Positions 36,554 through 45,732 are shown, counted from the first letter of the stretch. The stretch is 64,000 nt of DNA from JAVVXB01 sp036651815 (GCA_036651815.1 JAVVXB010000014.1:1-64000); one strand, 5' to 3'. Translations and numbers: made by a program. The notes: a model not told the origin generated them from the sequence alone.

Positions 36554-36996
36554 TCCTACCTTTTTTTGTTCTTTCGGTCTATTCCTTTAGCCGCTCTATC
36601 GGAGCGCTCATTTTATCTAAGACAAATATGCATAATTCTTATCAATGGTACGGTTAATGCCGTTGGTTTACTCTTTTCGCTGCAAAGAGTCGATTGTCAT
36701 CTCCACCATACTTTCCATAATACCCGTTGCATGCGGACTCATCTTGGAAACGCTATGTTCAAGATTCTCTGCATGAAAGCCGCTGCCGAACAGAAATAAA
36801 TCTGGATGCACCATGTATTTGCTTTTGATGGAATCCTGCGCCAAGTTATAAATTTATTATATGGGAATCGAGAGAATCGTACCATGTATAGCGCACCCTT
36901 GTTTATGTACAATTCTATTCTCTCGCGTTGTCCCGATAATCCGCAATTAGCCGTCTCAACTTGACTCTTTTCTTGAAAAAGTAGTAATATGTTTAA
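36554..36996. other. Divergent control region between the nag-like operon and the AraC regulator
   Basis: 443 bases without a gene. It must hold the promoters of both sides. The plus-strand promoter at 36961-36990 is clear; on the minus side only weak -10 candidates (TAAAAT near 36615) are seen, as expected for an activator-dependent promoter. A CGCTC/GAGCG hairpin near 36591-36605 lies in the nag leader. Confidence 0.55.
36961..36990 (+). promoter_or_regulatory. Promoter of the AraC regulator, apparently leaderless
   Basis: TTGACT (36961-36966), an 18-base spacer, TAATAT (36985-36990). The ATG begins 7 bases after the -10 box, where transcription should start, and no ribosome site precedes it. 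Confidence 0.55.
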
Positions 36997-37875
36997 ATGA
37001 AAGATATGATTATCGAGACGCTGTCCTGCATTCGTAAGCATTTGACTGCTGAAAATATCGGCTCGTATTTCGTGAATTTTTATTCGCCAACCGATTCCCC
37101 CCAAAGCGCGCTTGATCTGAAGGACGGGACGATCTTTACCCCCCGTGAATCCCATAAGTATTATGAGATGGCAATTCAACTTTATCTGGATAGCCTGTTG
37201 CAAATCGGCGACCGCTACTATACGCTTAACAAGAATCAATTTTGCATCATCAATCATGACGAATCGCATCGCATGAGCTGGGATGCGACCACCAAGCAGG
37301 CTGCAGGTATGCTTTGGATCGGCATCACCGGTGAAATCGTTCGTACGGGCTATACTGTTTATTTCGATACGTCGCGCAGCAAGGTCTGGGGGTCTGATCT
37401 GCATGTGCCCGGAAGTTTTATCATCGGCGAAATATTTAATGAACGCGAAAGCGCACAGCCCGGCTCCGTGGAAGCTGTTGTGAGCTATATTTCTGCTTTT
37501 CTTTCGCTGCTACTGCAAAAGCTTAACTTTGACGGAGAATCTGCCGGGCATAGTTGGACAAACAAGATTGTGTGTGAGTTGAAGGATCATATAAAGGAAC
37601 ATTTGGACTCCTCCCTTTCCCTGCAAGATCTGAGCAACCTCGTTTCCTTGAGTCCAAACTATCTGTGCAAGCTATTCAAGCAAGTGACGGGCGAGACCAT
37701 TACGAATTATATTCAGGACATAAAGATCAATAAATCAGTCGAATACTTAGCTAATCCATCTCTATCGCTGAGCGAGATTGCAGAGATGCTTGGTTTTTAT
37801 GACCAGTTTCACTTCAGCAAGGTGTTTAAGTCCTTTACCCACATGTCACCTTCCGAATATCGAAACACCCTGTAG
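36997..37875 (+). CDS. AraC family transcriptional regulator
   Basis: 292 residues. The N-terminal ~190 residues form a ligand-sensing domain with no clear name. The C-terminal ~100 residues carry the two helix-turn-helix motifs of AraC/XylS proteins: LSNLVSLSPNYLCKLFKQVT and LSEIAEMLGFYDQFHFSKVF, then the closing SPSEYR. It stands between the nag-like operon, which it faces, and the ABC importer operon 470 bases downstream, so it is the natural local regulator of both. ATG at 36997 or, three codons on, at 37006. Confidence 0.9.
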   Translation: MKDMIIETLSCIRKHLTAENIGSYFVNFYSPTDSPQSALDLKDGTIFTPRESHKYYEMAIQLYLDSLLQIGDRYYTLNKNQFCIINHDESHRMSWDATTKQAAGMLWIGITGEIVRTGYTVYFDTSRSKVWGSDLHVPGSFIIGEIFNERESAQPGSVEAVVSYISAFLSLLLQKLNFDGESAGHSWTNKIVCELKDHIKEHLDSSLSLQDLSNLVSLSPNYLCKLFKQVTGETITNYIQDIKINKSVEYLANPSLSLSEIAEMLGFYDQFHFSKVFKSFTHMSPSEYRNTL

Positions 37876-37920
37876 AATAACGCTTCCGGCACAACGCAAG
37901 AATGATTTTGTTATCTGACA

Positions 37921-37947
37921 AAGCGGGTGGCATCGCCTGTTTTTTTG
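37921..37947 (+). terminator. Probable terminator of the AraC gene
   Basis: AAGCGGG (37921-37927) pairs with CCTGTTT (37936-37942) using two G-T pairs, followed by a T-run to 37946. It lies 46 bases after the stop. Confidence 0.4.
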
Positions 37948-38034
37948 TCTATGTATTCTGTTGTTTGTCGGAAAAACGTAACGCGCGGTTTTTTAATAGA
38001 ATAATATTCTACATGAGCAACAGTGTGTTTTACA

Positions 38035-38063
38035 TGGATAGATTGGAATATATCTATTATAAT
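38035..38063 (+). promoter_or_regulatory. Candidate promoter of the ABC importer operon
   Basis: TGGATA (38035-38040), a 17-base spacer, perfect TATAAT (38058-38063). The weak -35 fits an activated promoter. The rest of the 473-base gap (37876-38348) shows no gene; the importer gene has AGGAGG 8-9 bases before its ATG. Confidence 0.4.
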
Positions 38064-38348
38064 CAAAGCAGAACAATTTGATCGATATACCATTGGTGGT
38101 ATGGTAGCGTACGGGGATTAGAACGTTATGCTCAGTCGAAGCATTTGATTCGTTTTGTTAGTTGCCGACAACCGTTCTGTTCGGCAAAAATTATTGTCAT
38201 TTATGTTCGTAATAGTTATTTGCATAATCTAATGCCTTTTCCGCGTCTGCGAATCCTCATCCGTATGCTTGCAGTCTTCACAACACCGTTATCACTTTTT
38301 TGCTTTTCGGCCGGATCGGCCCAATAAACAACACAGGAGGAATTACTA

Positions 38349-39470
38349 ATGAACAAACGTCTAATTGCAGCAATCAGTATCGTTATGACCCTGCTGCTGG
38401 TGTGTGTCGCGTGCGCACAGCCTGTTTCTACGGAAGCACCCGCTGTGGATGCAACCGCAACCGAAGCTCCCTCAGCGGAACCAGCCGTCACAGAAGAACC
38501 CGCGGCGTATGTGCCGACAGGAAAAGTTGTCATCTACTGTGCAGGTAGCCAGGATGAAATGGATGTCCTGACCGAACAGTGGAATGCACTATATCCTGAT
38601 TGTGAAATCGAGTTTATCTCTGCGGGTTCCGGCGAGTTGACTGCGCGTATCGAGGCAGAATCTGCCAACCCTCAGGGCGATGTCCTGATCGGTGGTTCGT
38701 ACTCGATCTATGCGGGGCTCGTAGATCTCTTGCAGCCCTACGTATCCCCTGTTTTCGCTGAATGTCTCCCTTCCTTCTGCGGCGAGAGCGAATATTACAC
38801 GCCAATGCAGATCAACGTCAACACCATCATCGTCAACAACGCGCTGGTCTCTAGCCTCGGCGTGACCGTTGATGGTTGGGAATCTCTGCTTGCCCCTGAA
38901 CTCAAGGGCAATATTAGCTATGTGGATCCGTCCGCGTCCTCTTCCGCTCGTGAGCAGGTCATCAACATGCTTACCGCCATGGCTGCCGTCAAGGGCGACG
39001 CCATAGATGATCATTGGGATTTCATCACGGAATTCTACAAGAATCTCGACAAAAAAATGTATGACAGCTCCAGCAAGGTTCCTCAGGGCGTTGCCAACGG
39101 CGAATATGCAGTTGGTATCACTAACGAAGAACTCGTTCTACAGCTGATGCTGGACGGTGTGGACGTTTCCGCCGTTTACGCCAAGGAAGGCATTACGCTA
39201 CGTAACTCCTTCATGGGCATCATCAAGGATTGCGCCAACCTCGATAACGCCAAGGCGTTCATCGATTTCGTTCTTTCCCACGACGTGCAGCAGGCGCTTG
39301 CCGACAAGTGTCTCATGCGCTCCGTCCGTCCAGATGTGGCCTTCACGGGTCTTGAAAATCTCGCACCAACCAGCGATAAACTGCCCGCGCTCGGTTACCC
39401 AGTGGATTGGGTTGCTGCCAACAGCGACCTGAAAACGAAACTGCAGGACATCATCGCAGGACTGAACTAA
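38349..39470 (+). CDS. ABC transporter substrate-binding lipoprotein (FbpA/AfuA type)
   Basis: 373 residues. A signal peptide ends in a lipobox-like VCVAC (Cys 22 as lipid anchor), followed by an Ala/Pro/Thr/Glu-rich linker (about 25-58). The mature domain starts KVVIYCAGSQDEMDVLTEQW, the pattern of the iron/phosphosugar/2-aminoethylphosphonate cluster of family-1 binding proteins (AfuA, FbpA, PhnS). Tyr pairs that hold iron in FbpA are not obvious; the Ser/Gly-rich SAGSGELTARIEAE loop suits a phosphate-bearing ligand. AGGAGG precedes the ATG. First gene of an importer-phosphatase operon. The substrate is inferred only. Confidence 0.85.
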   Translation: MNKRLIAAISIVMTLLLVCVACAQPVSTEAPAVDATATEAPSAEPAVTEEPAAYVPTGKVVIYCAGSQDEMDVLTEQWNALYPDCEIEFISAGSGELTARIEAESANPQGDVLIGGSYSIYAGLVDLLQPYVSPVFAECLPSFCGESEYYTPMQINVNTIIVNNALVSSLGVTVDGWESLLAPELKGNISYVDPSASSSAREQVINMLTAMAAVKGDAIDDHWDFITEFYKNLDKKMYDSSSKVPQGVANGEYAVGITNEELVLQLMLDGVDVSAVYAKEGITLRNSFMGIIKDCANLDNAKAFIDFVLSHDVQQALADKCLMRSVRPDVAFTGLENLAPTSDKLPALGYPVDWVAANSDLKTKLQDIIAGLN

Positions 39471-39504
39471 CAATTTAACAATCCAACAATTTAAAAACAC
39501 ATCT

Positions 39505-39537
39505 GTCCACCGTCCTCACTTTATGAGGACGGTGGAC
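39505..39537 (+). terminator. Perfect 14-bp intercistronic hairpin after the binding-protein gene
   Basis: Arms 39505-39518 and 39524-39537 are perfectly complementary around a CTTTA loop. No T-run follows, so it more likely protects the upstream mRNA or partly attenuates, giving more binding protein than ATPase and permease. Confidence 0.6.
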
Positions 39538-39555
39538 AATAATAAGGGGTAAACT

Positions 39556-40662
39556 ATGGCAGTAGCAATTCACATCAAAAATGTTAAGAAGCAATATGAC
39601 GATAATATTGTGATCCATGATTTGTCTATCGACATTAAACCCGGCGAATTATTTACACTTCTTGGACCCAGCGGCTGCGGTAAAACCACTCTTTTGCGCA
39701 TGATTGCAGGATTTAACTCCATTGAAGCCGGAACGATCTCGTTTGATGATAAAGTCATCAATCACGTACCAATTTATAAGCGTAATTTTGGTATGGTGTT
39801 TCAAAGCTATGCCATCTTTCCGAATATGACTGTTTACCGTAACGTTGAATACGGTTTGAAGAATAAACATCTTCCGAAATCAGAAATCAAGCGACGCGTA
39901 GAGAAAATTCTTGAAATTGTACAGCTTACCGAATACCGTGACCGCTATCCGGATAAGCTTTCCGGGGGTCAGCAGCAACGTGTTGCACTTGCGCGTGCCG
40001 TTGTCGTCGAACCGCAGGTGTTGCTGATGGACGAACCTCTTTCCAACCTGGATGCCAAGCTACGCCTTGAAATGCGAACTGTCATCAGCGATCTACAGAA
40101 TGCGCTCGGCATCACAACAGTATATGTTACGCATGACCAAGAAGAAGCCCTTGCCATTTCCAATCGCATCGCCGTCATCAATCTCGGCAACATCTATCAG
40201 GTCGACCAACCGGAACGCATCTATTCGCGCCCATACAATGCATTCGTTGCTAATTTTATCGGCTCATCCGGCATGATCCCCGGTATCATTGAATCCGTCT
40301 CCGGCACCAAAACGATTATTTCGCTTTCAACCGGCATTAACATCGTGATGAGCAACGTCATCCCCCTGCAAATCGGCCATGAAGTGCTTGTCGGCGTACG
40401 GCCCGAAGAATTCATGATTGTCGAGCCAGGTGAAGGTATGAAGGGTGTTGTCCATCTGAAGCAGTTTCTCGGCAAAACCATCAAATATGTCGTCACCTTC
40501 GAAAATGGTCAGTCTTGCGAAGTCTCTTCCGACACCAACTCCGCCCCGCGTATCTATGCCGCCGGTGAGGATATTTGGATGAGTGTAAACACGAAGCGTA
40601 TCAACGTATTCGATAAGCAGACGGAAACCACGTTGATCGAAGGAGTCAAAAGCAATGTTTAA
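39556..40662 (+). CDS. ABC transporter ATP-binding protein (FbpC/PotA type)
   Basis: 368 residues. Walker A LLGPSGCGKTTLLRM, Q-loop GMVFQSYAIFP, signature LSGGQQQRVALARAV, Walker B VLLMDEPLSNLD, switch His VTHDQEEAL. The C-terminal third (from about residue 240) is a TOBE/OB regulatory domain with VGVRPEEFMI, as in the PotA/FbpC/MalK branch. It energises the fused permease next to it, overlapping it by 8 bases. Confidence 0.93.
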   Translation: MAVAIHIKNVKKQYDDNIVIHDLSIDIKPGELFTLLGPSGCGKTTLLRMIAGFNSIEAGTISFDDKVINHVPIYKRNFGMVFQSYAIFPNMTVYRNVEYGLKNKHLPKSEIKRRVEKILEIVQLTEYRDRYPDKLSGGQQQRVALARAVVVEPQVLLMDEPLSNLDAKLRLEMRTVISDLQNALGITTVYVTHDQEEALAISNRIAVINLGNIYQVDQPERIYSRPYNAFVANFIGSSGMIPGIIESVSGTKTIISLSTGINIVMSNVIPLQIGHEVLVGVRPEEFMIVEPGEGMKGVVHLKQFLGKTIKYVVTFENGQSCEVSSDTNSAPRIYAAGEDIWMSVNTKRINVFDKQTETTLIEGVKSNV

Positions 40663-42415
40663 AAAAGGCTGCAAATTTGATTTCTGGAGTTTTATCACGG
40701 TTTTATCCCTGATTTTCTTTGGGATGTTCTTGATATACCCCGTTACTCGATTGGTTGGAAATGCCTTTCAAACCGTTGATAATCCCGGCACATTTTCGCT
40801 TGACAACTTTATAAAATTCGTATCCTCCGCCTATTACCGCCAAGCAATTTGGAATTCTGTCAAGGTTACGCTGCTTGCAACCATATTTGCAGTCATCATC
40901 GGCGTATCCCTTGCCTACATCACAACGAATTACAAGATCACCGGCAGCAAGGCGGTTAACATTCTCATCATCATGTCGATGTTCTCGCCACCTTTTATCG
41001 GCGCATATTCTTGGATTCTACTTCTTGGTCGTGCGGGCAGCGTCACACAGTTCTTCGCAAAACTTGGCATCAATATTCCTACGATCTATGGATTCTCCGG
41101 CATTTTGCTGGTCTTCACGTTACATCTGTTTATTTACATCTATATGTACGCAAAGGGCGCCTTGAAAAAGGTCGATAAATCACTCGGTGAAGCGGCGGAA
41201 AGTCTCGGCGACCACGGCTTGAAAAAAATCCTGAAGATCAGTTTGCCGCTGATTACGCCTACAATCCTTGCCGGCGCAGCAATCATCTTTCTAAAAGCGT
41301 TTGCGGACTACGGAACCCCGCGGCTCATCGGCGAAGGCTATACAACCATGCCGGTGCTCGTTTACAACGAGTGGCTGAGCGAAGAAGGTTCGGATGCATA
41401 TTTTGCATCGACCATCGCGCTCATTATGATCATCGTAGCGGTTGCTATCTTCTTGCTGCAAATGTATTTCAGCCGCAAGAATTACAACATGAACATGCTC
41501 AATCCGCCTGAACAGAAAAAGATGCGCGGCTTTGGCAACGTTGTCGCGCACAGCTACGTTTACTTTGTTACCTTCCTTGCCGTGCTACCCATGCTGTATT
41601 GTCTAATGCTCTCGTTCCGAGATGTCAAGCACGGCATCATCAACAATACTTGGACGCTATCGAACTATTCGTTCGCTTGGACAAAGTTGGGCGGTGCAAT
41701 CGGGAATACGTTTAAGTTTGCAATCATTGCCATCATCTTCATTGTGATATTCGGCACGATGTTTGCTTATATCACCGTGCGCCGCAAGAATATATTTTCC
41801 CGTATCCTCGACACCTGCGCACAGCTTCCGTATGTTATTTCCGGGATCATCTTCGGACTGATGATTCTGATCTGCTACAACAACGGTATCGGTTTTCCGG
41901 CAAAATTCTCTGCCGATATGAACGCTAGGATTGCAGTGGAACGTTCTGTCGAAATTTTTGGACGCGTAATTACGCTTACGAAAGGCTCCGTCAACTTCTT
42001 GGCCATCGGTGGAACCGGGGCAATTATTGTCATCGCCTACATCGTACGCAGACTGCCGTATACGCTGCGCTCCAGTGCTTCAATTCTTCGGCAGATCAAT
42101 CCAAACATCGAGGAAGCGTCCCTTTCCCTCGGATACAGCTCCGCGCCAACGTTCTTTCGTGTGACGCTACCGGCGATGATACCAGGCGTCGTGTCCGGTG
42201 CGATTCTCAGTTGGATTACACTCATTCAGGAATTATCCTCAACGATGATGTTGTATACCAACAAGACCGCAACGATGTCTATTGCAATCTTTTCGCAAGT
42301 CAGCCGCGGAGCCTATGGGGTCGCTTCGGCTTTGTCCACAATCCTATCGATTACGGTTGTCACTTCCATGCTGATATTCTTTCGTTTAACCGGCAATTCG
42401 GATATCGACATGTAA
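40655..42415 (+). CDS. ABC transporter permease, two fused membrane domains (FbpB type)
   Basis: 586 residues with about twelve hydrophobic helices in two homologous halves. Each half has an EAA coupling loop: GEAAESLGDHGLKKILKISL in the first and IEEASLSLGYSSAPTFFRVT in the second. The fused-dimer layout is typical of FbpB/AfuB/PhnU-like permeases. With the two preceding genes it forms a complete importer. Confidence 0.92.
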   Translation: MFKKGCKFDFWSFITVLSLIFFGMFLIYPVTRLVGNAFQTVDNPGTFSLDNFIKFVSSAYYRQAIWNSVKVTLLATIFAVIIGVSLAYITTNYKITGSKAVNILIIMSMFSPPFIGAYSWILLLGRAGSVTQFFAKLGINIPTIYGFSGILLVFTLHLFIYIYMYAKGALKKVDKSLGEAAESLGDHGLKKILKISLPLITPTILAGAAIIFLKAFADYGTPRLIGEGYTTMPVLVYNEWLSEEGSDAYFASTIALIMIIVAVAIFLLQMYFSRKNYNMNMLNPPEQKKMRGFGNVVAHSYVYFVTFLAVLPMLYCLMLSFRDVKHGIINNTWTLSNYSFAWTKLGGAIGNTFKFAIIAIIFIVIFGTMFAYITVRRKNIFSRILDTCAQLPYVISGIIFGLMILICYNNGIGFPAKFSADMNARIAVERSVEIFGRVITLTKGSVNFLAIGGTGAIIVIAYIVRRLPYTLRSSASILRQINPNIEEASLSLGYSSAPTFFRVTLPAMIPGVVSGAILSWITLIQELSSTMMLYTNKTATMSIAIFSQVSRGAYGVASALSTILSITVVTSMLIFFRLTGNSDIDM

Positions 42416-42426
42416 TCTTCGCTCAA

Positions 42427-42452
42427 TTATCCCGCGCCTTTGCGGGGGATAA
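42427..42452. other. Hairpin between permease and first HAD gene
   Basis: Stem of TTATCCC and matching GGGATAA arms extended by CGC/GCG with one mismatch and a CTTT loop. No T-run on either strand, so it is an mRNA-processing or stability element rather than a terminator. Confidence 0.4.
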
Positions 42453-42487
42453 AATTCAAAATTGGTGAATGATACCTGAGGAGTACT

Positions 42488-43339
42488 ATGAAAAAATTTG
42501 ACAAAACACAGATTAAGGCCATTACGTTCGACTTTGACGGTACATCCTTGCAGCGCGACCAGACATGGTTGAGCTTCCGCAACATGCACGCACTCAAAGA
42601 GTGTCAAAAAAGAGGCATTCTCTGCATTCCTTGCACTGGTCGCAACGCCGACATGTTTCCCCCGCAAATCGATCGCGATTTTTCCTTCCGCTATTGGGTA
42701 ACCGCAGCAGGTTGCCGCGTGATTGATCGGCTGACAAGCGAAGTTATTTATAAAGAGACTTTCACCCCAGAACAAACTGCTGCGCTTTGCCGGCTTTATG
42801 AAGGACAGCATATTTACAGTGAAATTGCTGCAGAGGGACGGTTGTACTTCGAAAAGGAAGTGCTGGATGAACTGTACCGTTACCCCGTACCGCCGCATCA
42901 TGTTTGGTATCTTGAATCCGGTAAGCAGACCTGTGTATTTGGTAAGCTGTCCGATTTCTTTCTTCAACAGAATATAGGTGTTGAAAAATTTAATCTCTAC
43001 GGCGTACCACCAGAAAAACAGAAATTCATATCGGAAGAACTCCGTTCAAAACCGTATGTCGAGTTTCTCGATGGAACTTCCGAAGATGTCCAATTCTACA
43101 GCACCAACACGGATCGTGTGAAAGCAGTCGAAACGCTGCTTCACCGCCTCGGCTTAACGTTTGATAACGTTATGAGCATCGGGGATTCCATGGGAATGGA
43201 CAGCTCCATGATCACACGTGCGGCATTGGGCGTAACCGTTGCCAACGCCGACCAAGCCTTAAAGGATATTGCCGATGTCGTAACCGATGCTTCGGATAGA
43301 GATGGGCTAGCCAAGGCAATTGAACAGTACATTCTCTGA
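42488..43339 (+). CDS. HAD-IIB (Cof-type) phosphatase
   Basis: 283 residues. HAD motif I is FDFDGTSLQRD, motif II lies in CIPCTGRNADM, and motif IV is SIGDSMGMDSSM. A cap domain fills the middle (about 85-190), giving the Cof/HAD-IIB layout of sugar-phosphate phosphatases. GAGGAG precedes the ATG by a few bases. Its place behind the importer suggests it dephosphorylates the imported compound or an intermediate. Confidence 0.88.
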   Translation: MKKFDKTQIKAITFDFDGTSLQRDQTWLSFRNMHALKECQKRGILCIPCTGRNADMFPPQIDRDFSFRYWVTAAGCRVIDRLTSEVIYKETFTPEQTAALCRLYEGQHIYSEIAAEGRLYFEKEVLDELYRYPVPPHHVWYLESGKQTCVFGKLSDFFLQQNIGVEKFNLYGVPPEKQKFISEELRSKPYVEFLDGTSEDVQFYSTNTDRVKAVETLLHRLGLTFDNVMSIGDSMGMDSSMITRAALGVTVANADQALKDIADVVTDASDRDGLAKAIEQYIL

Positions 43340-43345
43340 GGCAGC

Positions 43346-44230
43346 ATGAATATGAACGTCAATACATGCGCACGCGCTTTTGAAGCCAAACATTCGTTCC
43401 TTGTTTGCATCGATTCGGACGGTTGCGCCTTTGATACAATGGAAATCAAGCATAAGGAGTGCTTTTGTCCTGCCACTATCGATGTTTGGGGACTACAAGC
43501 CATTTCCCGCTATGCCCGTGAAGCTTGCGAATATGTCAATCTATATTCCAAGAGCCGCGGTTGCAGCCGTTTCCACGCAATCCTTCAGGAGTTGGATCTT
43601 CTGAGTGAACGCCCCGAAGTAAAGGCGAGGAACTTTCAAATGCCCGATTATACACCCCTGCGTCATTGGGTCGAAACTGCGCCGATTCTGAATAATGCTG
43701 CGCTTGAGCAACTGACCGATGATCCCGTTTTAGCACGTACGCTGAAATGGTCGCTCGATATGAATCAGCGCGTTGCAAAAATGGTGCACGACATTCCCCC
43801 CTTCCCCTACGTTCGTGAATGTCTCGAGAAGCTGAGTCAGGTTGCTGATATCGTGATTGTTTCCGCCACACCACGCGAAGCCTTGCTTCATGAATGGCAC
43901 GAGCATCGTCTCGACACATATGTTGCGTATCTCGGTGCACAGGAGAATGGCAGTAAGAAAGAAATCATCGCGTCCTCCGTCAAAGATGCCTACGATCTGA
44001 AGCACGTGCTGATGCTTGGCGACGCCCCAGGCGACCAACAGGCGGCGGCAGCCAACGGCATCCTCTTTTACCCCATTCGCCCAAACGATGAGGTCCGCTC
44101 ATGGGACGAATTCTATCACACCGGCATTGATCAGTTTCTGAACGGCAACTATGCAGGTGCAGAAATGGAACGTCAAACTGCACGTTTCCAGAAGTGTCTG
44201 CCGGATACTCCGCCATGGAAATGTTCCTGA
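43346..44230 (+). CDS. HAD superfamily hydrolase, possibly phosphoglycolate/phosphonate-like
   Basis: 294 residues. Motif I is CIDSDGCAFDT (nucleophile Asp and acid Asp), motif II is IVSATPREAL, a Lys is found in NGSKKEII, and motif IV is MLGDAPGDQQAA. Helical cap residues are inserted after motif I, as in the type-I capped phosphoglycolate phosphatase/phosphonatase group. It starts 6 bases after the other HAD gene, with GAGG in front. A second phosphatase of a different subclass in the same operon implies two phosphorylated intermediates or two substrates. Confidence 0.82.
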   Translation: MNMNVNTCARAFEAKHSFLVCIDSDGCAFDTMEIKHKECFCPATIDVWGLQAISRYAREACEYVNLYSKSRGCSRFHAILQELDLLSERPEVKARNFQMPDYTPLRHWVETAPILNNAALEQLTDDPVLARTLKWSLDMNQRVAKMVHDIPPFPYVRECLEKLSQVADIVIVSATPREALLHEWHEHRLDTYVAYLGAQENGSKKEIIASSVKDAYDLKHVLMLGDAPGDQQAAAANGILFYPIRPNDEVRSWDEFYHTGIDQFLNGNYAGAEMERQTARFQKCLPDTPPWKCS

Positions 44231-44240
44231 AAACAAACGC

Positions 44241-44271
44241 AGAGGCATGTTACCCATACCTGCCTCTTTTT
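44241..44271 (+). terminator. Intrinsic terminator or attenuator before the amidohydrolase gene
   Basis: AGAGGCA (44241-44247) pairs with TGCCTCT (44261-44267), then a T-run to 44271. The next gene's AAGGAGG follows within a few bases, so read-through would be partial. Confidence 0.5.
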
Positions 44272-44285
44272 CAAGGAGGAAACAT

Positions 44286-45176
44286 ATGATACTGAAAAAA
44301 CTGGACATCCATGCGCATGTCATGCTCGAGCATGAGTATCCCTGCATGGGTCACGGAACCGAACCGGGTCTAACCTGCGAGGAACTTCGTACCATGTACG
44401 ATGCCATCGGGGTTGAAAAAGGGGTTGTCCTGCCGATTGCGTCACCAGAACACATGTCCAACCTATTCACGATCCGCGATGCACGGCTTTGCTGCCAGAA
44501 TTACCCGGAAACCATCGGTTGGTGGTTTTTAAATGTTGACCCGCGCTGGCTCAACAATAACGCCGACTCCGATCTATCCATCGTCATGAAATACTATCAA
44601 TCACTCGGTGCAAAAGGTATCGGTGAATTCACCGCAAACCTGCCGATTGACGATCCTATGATGCAAAACGTCTTCTATCATGCAGAAAAGTGTAGCCTTC
44701 CGATTCTATTTCATGTTGGCAAACAGGGCGATGATTACGGAATCGTGGACGACCTTGGATTGCCGAAAATTGAAGCAACGCTGAAACGTTTCCCCAAACT
44801 AATGCTGATCGGCCATAGCCATAAGTGGTGGTCTGAAATCAGTGGCGACTGCACATGGGAAAACCGCAGCGGCAACCCGAAGGGTCCCGTTACTCCCGGC
44901 GGACACGTGGTCGAATTGATGCGAAACTATCCAAATATGTATGGCGATCTTTCAGCAGGCTCTGGTGAAAACGCTATTATGCGCGATCCCACGTTTGGCT
45001 ATCACTTCCTCGAAGAATTCCAGGATAAGCTGTTCTTCGGCGTTGACTATTGTGGCTTAAGTAATTACCGCGTGCTCTCTGCGTTCCTTGATGAGGGTTT
45101 GGAAAATGGGAAAATCACTCAGAAAGCCTATAATAAGATTTGCCGTGAGAATCTTCTCGCGTTGATGTCCCGCTGA
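44286..45176 (+). CDS. Amidohydrolase-2 family metal-dependent hydrolase
   Basis: 296 residues. A TIM-barrel hydrolase with LDIHAHVML (His-x-His), ILFHVGKQGDD, LIGHSHKWW and FFGVDYCGLS giving the usual metal ligands and catalytic Asp. The C-terminal ENLLALM is typical. AAGGAGG lies 6 bases before the ATG; the frame extends upstream over the terminator and is not used. The family covers decarboxylases, lactonases and deacetylases, so the reaction cannot be fixed. As the last gene of the importer operon it probably acts on the carbon skeleton left after dephosphorylation. Confidence 0.85.
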   Translation: MILKKLDIHAHVMLEHEYPCMGHGTEPGLTCEELRTMYDAIGVEKGVVLPIASPEHMSNLFTIRDARLCCQNYPETIGWWFLNVDPRWLNNNADSDLSIVMKYYQSLGAKGIGEFTANLPIDDPMMQNVFYHAEKCSLPILFHVGKQGDDYGIVDDLGLPKIEATLKRFPKLMLIGHSHKWWSEISGDCTWENRSGNPKGPVTPGGHVVELMRNYPNMYGDLSAGSGENAIMRDPTFGYHFLEEFQDKLFFGVDYCGLSNYRVLSAFLDEGLENGKITQKAYNKICRENLLALMSR

Positions 45177-45253
45177 CCGAATCACTTGCATTGGCCACTA
45201 CAACAAAGCAGCTGCATATAAACCACCCCTTGTCAAGAAGACCGGTAAAACAA

Positions 45254-45302
45254 CAAAAAAACGAATCAAGATCGCTGTTGCCGAAAGGTGGCAGCGATTC
45301 TT
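45254..45302 (-). terminator. Strong hairpin with T-run at the 3' end of the IS element
   Basis: Arms around 45268-45282 and 45287-45302 (TCGCTG/CAGCGA core, GAAA loop). On the minus strand it is followed by a run of seven T (45255-45261). It would stop transposase transcripts from entering the amidohydrolase gene in antisense. Confidence 0.6.
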
Positions 45303-45677
45303 GCTTTAAGCGGCAATCATTGCTTTGTATTGCTGAATCCGTTTGTTTTCCGGGATTAGGATATTGCGCCGGCGGATTGGCGTTCAGAGCAGCTATACGC
45401 ACTTCCATAGGCGTGCGGTTTCCAAAACGTTTCTGATGCCGCTCACCGTTGTAGAAGTGAACATCCTTTTCAATGACAGTGCGGAGTGTGGCCTCATCCT
45501 CAAACTTGTTGGGACAAAACATCTCGGCCTTTACGAGGCCCCGGAAGCCCTCAGTCGAATCATTGTCAATACAGTATCCGATACGGGACATAGACCGGGC
45601 CATGCCCTGCGCTTGGAGTTTCATCTAAAAAGCTTTGGCGGTATATTGAAAATCACGGTCGCTGTGAAAGATTGGCT

Positions 45678-45732
45678 TTGCACTGGGATTCACCTGTATC
45701 GCCTTGTTAAACGTTTCGAATACAAGGCGATT
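45678..45732. repeat. 55-base exact repeat left of the gap
   Basis: Identical to 45833-45887 and ends exactly at the first N. See the gap entry. Confidence 0.95.
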
